From an uncultured Flavobacteriales bacterium (GTDB taxonomy: Bacteria > Bacteroidota > Bacteroidia > Flavobacteriales_D > Parvicellaceae): 39,548 nucleotides of DNA. This document shows, one piece after another, positions 36,001 to 39,548 of the stretch (its first letter is position 1; the number at the start of each line of letters is the position of its first letter). The position numbers were made by a program, and so were the translations under genes. The stretch spans positions 1-39,548 of the forward strand of contig CALKFX010000085.1 of the NCBI GenBank assembly GCA_938084875.1, in the 5' to 3' direction. A model generated the notes under the pieces. The model searched no databases and had not been told where the DNA came from. It saw only the letters and a list, made by a program, of their open reading frames with translations.

Positions 36001-38239
36001 TAGTATAGTATATTATTGGCGTTCCAGACCTGATAGTTCTGTAGTTGATTGGAAAATTAGATCATTTCAATACATTCCAAATAAATGGGGCTGGAGTCAA
36101 TCCCATATTGATCAATTTAAAGAAAATGAATTTTTAAATATTGGAATTGACACCATAAATAATATATATAACTTTTCTCCGACACTTAAAGGTATTACGT
36201 GTAAAAATTATATTCAACATGTTGCCCTAGGTTCAGAATGGTCTGGCACTTACTGGGAAGTAAGTGGTGAGATTGCTGATTACGGAGGGCATATAGATCC
36301 TGCAATTATGGTTGGGGTAGTTGATCCTAACACTTTAAATTATTGGAAAACTCCTTTTATTGATAATTCTTCGATACCTCCTAGTATTCTTAATCCAAAT
36401 AATTGTTTTGGTCAATACAACGGAGATCCTGGTGTCTGTGGAAATACATCTTTAATAGGTAGAGCAAGAGAACATGGTTATTTTATGTTTAAAAACAGTA
36501 GTCCGTCGCAATTGGATTCGTTAGCAAGTATGTTAAGTAGTAAAATTCCAGATGGTTATTATATAATAGTATATAGCTATATACCTAATAATTATGGTGG
36601 AACTTTGCTTTACAATAGCCCATTGTATGCCAACTGGCCTACTAATTTATTCTCTACTTTTCAAAATTTAGGAGCAACTGGATTTACCAATTCTAACCAA
36701 CCAGACGATGGCTTTATATTCTTTTGTAAAAAAGGCGATCCTACTACTGCTATTGAAGTAAGGTCTGACACAATTTCTCCGGGCTTTGTTCCATCACAAC
36801 TACTAGAATTTAGTACAACTGTGACTAGTTCTCTAGAGAGTGGGAAAATGTTATCTGGAATTGTTGGCCCATCTAACAATTGGAAAAATATATATTGGGA
36901 ACAAAGAACACTAGAAAATCCATCTGCTGACTCTGCAAGGTTAAAAGTTTACGGCTTAAACTCTTTATCTTCCAACCTCAAAACTTTAATTATTGATACT
37001 AGTTTTACAATTAAAGATTCTATTACCAATTTACAATCAATTGACAGTTCCTTTCATTATCTACAATTGGAAATGGAAACTTCTGATGATTCTTTATTAA
37101 CACCCAGTCAAATAGTAAGCTGGCTAGTTACCTACGATCCGCTTCCAGATTTAGCTGTTAACCCTAAAAAAAGTTGGTTTTTAGACTCTAGTATTATTCA
37201 ACAAGGGGACTCTATTTACTTTAGTGTAGCAATAGAAAATATTTCTCCATTTGATATGGATAGCTTGAAAATAAACTACTATGTAGAGAATGAGGATGGA
37301 CAACTAAATATACCTTATCCAAGACAGGATTCTCTAAGATCAAGAGAAATAATTATAGACACAATTGCAATCTCTAGTAGATATTTAAACGATGAATATT
37401 TGATGTGGGTAACAGCAAATCCAAAAATAAATAATCTTGAAATGGATCAAGATGAACAATTTTATTTTAACAATTTAGCACAAAGAAAATTTAGTGTTTT
37501 AAAAGATAACACTAATCCTCTTTTAGATGTTACTTTTGATGGTGTTCATATTTTAAATAATGATATTGTAAGTCCAAACCCGCATATTGTCATTGAATTA
37601 AATGATGAAAATCCTTTTTTAATTTTAAATGAGGATTTAGATACTGCTAATTTTCAAATTGAAATTAAGTATCCTAATTCTTCTCTCTGGAAAAGAATTA
37701 ACTTCTTTAATGGTGCAATAGCTAATTTAGAATGGCATATAAATGAACAAGAGAATAAATTTACAATTGAACATAACCCTGTTTTTGACCAAGATGGAAT
37801 ATACAAATTAAGAGTACAAGGGCAAGATAAAACTGGAAACTCAAGTGGAGATGAACCATATCAAATAAACTTTGAAGTAATTCAGAAATCTTCCATTACC
37901 AACATATATAATTATCCAAACCCATTTTCAACAAAAACACACTTTGTTTTTACTTTAACAGGGTCCGAAATACCTAATAAATTAAATATCCAAATAATGA
38001 ATATTAATGGACGACTTATTAAGCAAATCCATCTAAACGAAATAGAAGATATAAAAATCGGCAATAACATGACCAATTATTTCTGGGATGGAAAAGATGA
38101 ATTTGGTGATCCAGTTGCAAATGGTGTTTATATATATAGAGTGATTTCAGAAATCAATAATTTAGAGATTGAACTTAGACCTTCGGAAGGGGACAAAGCT
38201 TTTACCAATGGCCTTGGTAAAATGTATTTAATTAGATGA
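33026..38239 (+). CDS. PorU2-like T9SS sortase, C25 peptidase family, long form
   Basis: This is a 1737-residue cell-surface protein. It starts with TTG at 33026, has a signal peptide (about 1-24, ending in NFSQ), and an N-terminal beta-rich region to about 400. A gingipain-type C25 catalytic domain follows, with the putative dyad His653 (TFFGHASSG) and Cys684 (GLGCYSGD). CARDB/Ig-like segments start near residues 791 and 1372, and a C-terminal sorting-domain or FlgD-like domain begins near 1626 (IYNYPNPFS ... NGRLIKQI). PorU removes the sorting domain of T9SS cargo and joins it to anionic lipopolysaccharide. Canonical PorU has 1100-1300 residues, so this is the long paralogue (PorU2 type), whose substrates I do not know. 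It is paired with PorV2 upstream. Confidence 0.85.
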   Translation: MKILKIKIAFLFFFLGFYQSNFSQSLGNEWINYNQQYFHFPIVETGIYRLNYETINNHLISIGVNINNVPHNNFQVFGKENEVSLLVKDNNNNGFLDPLEYIEFYAEKNDGWLDSLVYDSTHFMPDKYYSLFNDTIRYYFSWNSNSNNKRTTVEVDTNYSIYNPINYCWKTQVLKFKTNYNVGYQIDGISSPKYEKAEGWAGATLQKNNSNIEQISSINCVGSGPNAFGEINLFSANSSTNNSNGNNHNTKLFINNNLVFDSSYFNYQTLHVKYSLSSNNVSNVTDFKHEISDIGQGTDYQNIASISLSYPHSTDFSSYEKLHFGVPFSLNQKQRLTITNNVSALGSPILYILGDEHKTVPLITNNTNLEAVIPITQTDSIICYLLTDSNVNHIKKIHTVNGQGYFNNFNSLQIDSAFVIITNKNLLSSSRSYAAYRATNIDTLVVDIEELYHQFSSGIFKNPLAIKRFLKFSMVNWPSWPSHIFLIGKSVRFNNETSPGSRNDTISYELNLVPSWGYPSSDNHFAVGLESNKRSYSLPIGRLSVNKNTSVLNYLNKVIELESQQGNNSNYTIENKAWQKNIAHFSGGSDSSEQAYMNNYLEQFQNIIEDTLFGGRVKKFGKNPFTSTIDPLEFQIVQNYLEEGISLMTFFGHASSGYGFSQNIDQPENWNNQGKYPMVIGLGCYSGDVHNPDTNSFSEQIIRPVNSGAIGFISTVKQGFTPYINFYSKKLYKMIGKYGYNKSIGQQMVMTVDSLDQSTSLVTWEPKFESNYNGMSLQGDPAVKINSHNLPELLLSEQDVWTEPSVVDISKSNFDLKFKVYNLGRAFRDSVFVELIQELPDGSDTIYSKFVPGILNEDTITFSVINQPETSIGQNIFTISIDLPISTIEEAYDESGNNRIQYFMNISSNSIIPVWPYDLSIVGTPTDTLRVSTINPLESSNIYYFEIDTNIQFSSPFLKTQSIVSSGGVIEAIPGNWSNSITNLNDSLFFEDSIVYYWRSRPDSSVVDWKIRSFQYIPNKWGWSQSHIDQFKENEFLNIGIDTINNIYNFSPTLKGITCKNYIQHVALGSEWSGTYWEVSGEIADYGGHIDPAIMVGVVDPNTLNYWKTPFIDNSSIPPSILNPNNCFGQYNGDPGVCGNTSLIGRAREHGYFMFKNSSPSQLDSLASMLSSKIPDGYYIIVYSYIPNNYGGTLLYNSPLYANWPTNLFSTFQNLGATGFTNSNQPDDGFIFFCKKGDPTTAIEVRSDTISPGFVPSQLLEFSTTVTSSLESGKMLSGIVGPSNNWKNIYWEQRTLENPSADSARLKVYGLNSLSSNLKTLIIDTSFTIKDSITNLQSIDSSFHYLQLEMETSDDSLLTPSQIVSWLVTYDPLPDLAVNPKKSWFLDSSIIQQGDSIYFSVAIENISPFDMDSLKINYYVENEDGQLNIPYPRQDSLRSREIIIDTIAISSRYLNDEYLMWVTANPKINNLEMDQDEQFYFNNLAQRKFSVLKDNTNPLLDVTFDGVHILNNDIVSPNPHIVIELNDENPFLILNEDLDTANFQIEIKYPNSSLWKRINFFNGAIANLEWHINEQENKFTIEHNPVFDQDGIYKLRVQGQDKTGNSSGDEPYQINFEVIQKSSITNIYNYPNPFSTKTHFVFTLTGSEIPNKLNIQIMNINGRLIKQIHLNEIEDIKIGNNMTNYFWDGKDEFGDPVANGVYIYRVISEINNLEIELRPSEGDKAFTNGLGKMYLIR

Positions 38240-39355
38240 TAAAAAAGAAAACTTATATTTAAGTTTGAGAAACTTTGATTCGTAAAATCTAAAGCTAATA
38301 TAGGAAACCATAAGTGTTGAAACGAAAATCAATATCGGGTATAAAGCCAAACTATTTATCAAGGATTCCATAAATAACTCATTCACTTGTAACACTATAG
38401 TGATCATAATTCCGTGATAGCAATATAACCCATAGGATAACTTTCCAAAAAAATTAAAATATTTAATTCTAGAAACTTTTATTATAGAATTATCACAATA
38501 GGTTTGTTCTAAAATAATAAAAGAAAAGAAAATTGAGAATAGTACTCTTTGAATAACAATAAAAAAATCATTTTCTAAAAGAGCAGGCATCAAAATAAAA
38601 AATGTAAAAATAGTTATGTAAAAAAATAAAATTTTTGTTCTTGGGATAAGTTTAAGTTTTATTAAAAAATCAGAGCGATTAAATGCTAAAATTGCTGTTA
38701 AAGCACCTATGCCAAAGTTGCCGAGAGCACTTACTGTATGGAAGTTTAGAGATAGAGAATCGTTTATGAAATAAATTCTAAAGAAAAGAGAAATAAATAT
38801 TATTATGAAAGATATTTCGAAAAGGTATTTATTAAACCATTTTATTGTAATTGCCCAGAAAATATAAAATTGTTCTTCAACTGAAATAGACCACATAAAG
38901 ACCATAAAGAATAAAAAATTATAACCATTCTCAATGATATTATAATTTAAAATAAATAAAACAAAATTCCATAAAGAAGGTAATTTTTCTGATTCAAGGA
39001 AGTAATGAGATTTTAAATATTCTAATAAGAATCCAATAAAAACTATAAAAAAATATAATGGCCAAATTCTTAATGATCTTCTAATTAAGAAGTTTTTAAA
39101 TTGAAATTTATTGGTGAATTTTATTTCTTCTAAAGCTTTCCAAGTAATTAAAAAACTTGAGAGAACAAAAAAAGAATCTATTGAAATAAATCCTAAAATT
39201 TTACCATAATTAAATATAGTAGCGTATAATTTTGAATTAATTATTTCTGGACTATTACTAAAAAAAACATGTCCAAAAAAAATACCAATGAATCCAATAA
39301 ATCTTAATGAATTTAATTCCTTGAAATATTTTGTCTTATAACTATCTTTACTCAA
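38228..39355 (-). CDS. Acyltransferase 3 family membrane protein (OafA/YrhL-like)
   Basis: The 375-residue protein has about ten hydrophobic segments and belongs to the acyltransferase 3 family, which acetylates or acylates surface polysaccharides, lipopolysaccharide or other exported carbohydrates. The N-terminal 'LNSLRFIGFIGIFFGHVFF' carries the conserved R18 and H29; 'IDSFFVLSSFLITW' is the family FFVLSGFLI block with S replacing G; 'WSISVEEQFYIFW' is the third diagnostic block; and the C-terminal 'LSYGLYCYHGIMITIVL' is the fourth. Its stop codon overlaps the convergent PorU2 stop region by 12 nt. The substrate is unknown. Its nearness to GT9 and T9SS genes may hint at surface glycan decoration, but the gene stands alone. 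Confidence 0.88.
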   Translation of the reverse strand: MSKDSYKTKYFKELNSLRFIGFIGIFFGHVFFSNSPEIINSKLYATIFNYGKILGFISIDSFFVLSSFLITWKALEEIKFTNKFQFKNFLIRRSLRIWPLYFFIVFIGFLLEYLKSHYFLESEKLPSLWNFVLFILNYNIIENGYNFLFFMVFMWSISVEEQFYIFWAITIKWFNKYLFEISFIIIFISLFFRIYFINDSLSLNFHTVSALGNFGIGALTAILAFNRSDFLIKLKLIPRTKILFFYITIFTFFILMPALLENDFFIVIQRVLFSIFFSFIILEQTYCDNSIIKVSRIKYFNFFGKLSYGLYCYHGIMITIVLQVNELFMESLINSLALYPILIFVSTLMVSYISFRFYESKFLKLKYKFSFLSSN

Positions 39356-39418
39356 TATTCTCTAATGAATTATGCAAATCATGAATGAATTAACATATAC
39401 TAATATATACTAAATATT

Positions 39419-39548
39419 GTGTTCATAGACACCCATACACATATCTATCTTCCAGATTTTAATGAAGATCGAAAAGAAATTATTTCAGATTGTAAAAATA
39501 GCAGAGTGAATAAACTTCTTCTTCCAAATATTGACAAAAGTTCAATTA
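39419..39548 (+). CDS. TatD family metal-dependent hydrolase (5' end only)
   Basis: A coding frame starts with GTG at 39419 and runs off the end of the window (43 complete codons). It reads MFIDTHTHIYLPDFNEDRKE... followed by 'VNKLLLPNID'. The DTHTH motif (His6, His8) holds the first two metal ligands of TatD-type 3'-5' exonucleases/hydrolases, and the LLLPNID segment matches the position of the next strand of the TIM barrel. No ATG is available near this start. It is divergent from the acyltransferase gene across 63 nt. Whether the rest of the gene is intact cannot be seen here. Confidence 0.85.
   Translation, partial: MFIDTHTHIYLPDFNEDRKEIISDCKNSRVNKLLLPNIDKSSI

Noticed and set aside
1..39548. 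CRISPR arrays, IS elements, tRNA or rRNA genes, prophage or defence islands
   Set aside because: No direct repeat series, transposase, tRNA-like fold, phage or defence protein seen; all gaps between called genes are short.

Overview
The window is a compact, AT-rich stretch (about 30% GC by eye) from a member of the Bacteroidota, most likely a free-living flavobacterium-like organism. The evidence is three secreted proteins with type IX secretion (T9SS) sorting domains, a PorV2/PorU2-type T9SS pair, a DUF4254 protein beside a family 9 glycosyltransferase, the purH-mreB-mreC-mreD-mrdA-rodA gene order, starts without Shine-Dalgarno sequences, and two Bacteroidota-style promoter candidates (TTG / TAnnTTTG). 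Genes are tightly packed: many overlap by 1-16 nt and three convergent pairs overlap or touch at their stop codons. No tRNA, rRNA, IS element, CRISPR array or phage gene was seen.

Layout. 1-328: AT-rich leader with no convincing gene. 329-9034 (+): glycine dehydrogenase gcvP, then three T9SS cargo proteins; the first two are tandem paralogues and the third carries a PA domain. Strong intrinsic terminators follow cargo proteins two and three. 9037-10520 (-): MlaE/MlaF-type lipid ABC transporter permease and ATPase without an MCE subunit. 10599-11179 (+): a 48-residue lipoprotein and a HxGH nucleotidyltransferase. 11200-18483 (-): purH followed by the rod-shape and elongasome operon mreB, mreC, mreD, PBP2, rodA, with a small unknown ORF at its end. 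18641-19966 (-): protoporphyrinogen oxidase. 20106-22334 (+): a SurA/PpiD-type foldase. 22331-25192 (-): hemL and a ComM-family AAA ATPase. 25254-30898 (+): kynureninase, a tiny membrane protein, kynurenine 3-monooxygenase, a putative outer-membrane protein, an acyl-CoA thioesterase, DUF4254 and a heptosyltransferase-like GT9. 30899-31863 (-): pssA and purS. 31956-38239 (+): PorV2-like protein and a 1737-residue PorU2-like sortase. 38228-39355 (-): OafA-type acyltransferase. 39419-end (+): start of a TatD hydrolase.

How the genes fit together. Most are core metabolism and envelope biogenesis: cell-wall elongation (mre/mrd), lipid transport and phosphatidylserine synthesis, periplasmic folding, heme synthesis (hemL, hemG), purine synthesis (purH, purS) and the kynurenine route towards quinolinate and NAD (kynU, kmo). 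The part least tied to described function is the type IX module: a dedicated PorV2/PorU2 pair at one end and a cluster of three cargo proteins sharing an unusual C-terminal module at the other. No defence system, biosynthetic cluster or obviously new mobile system was found.
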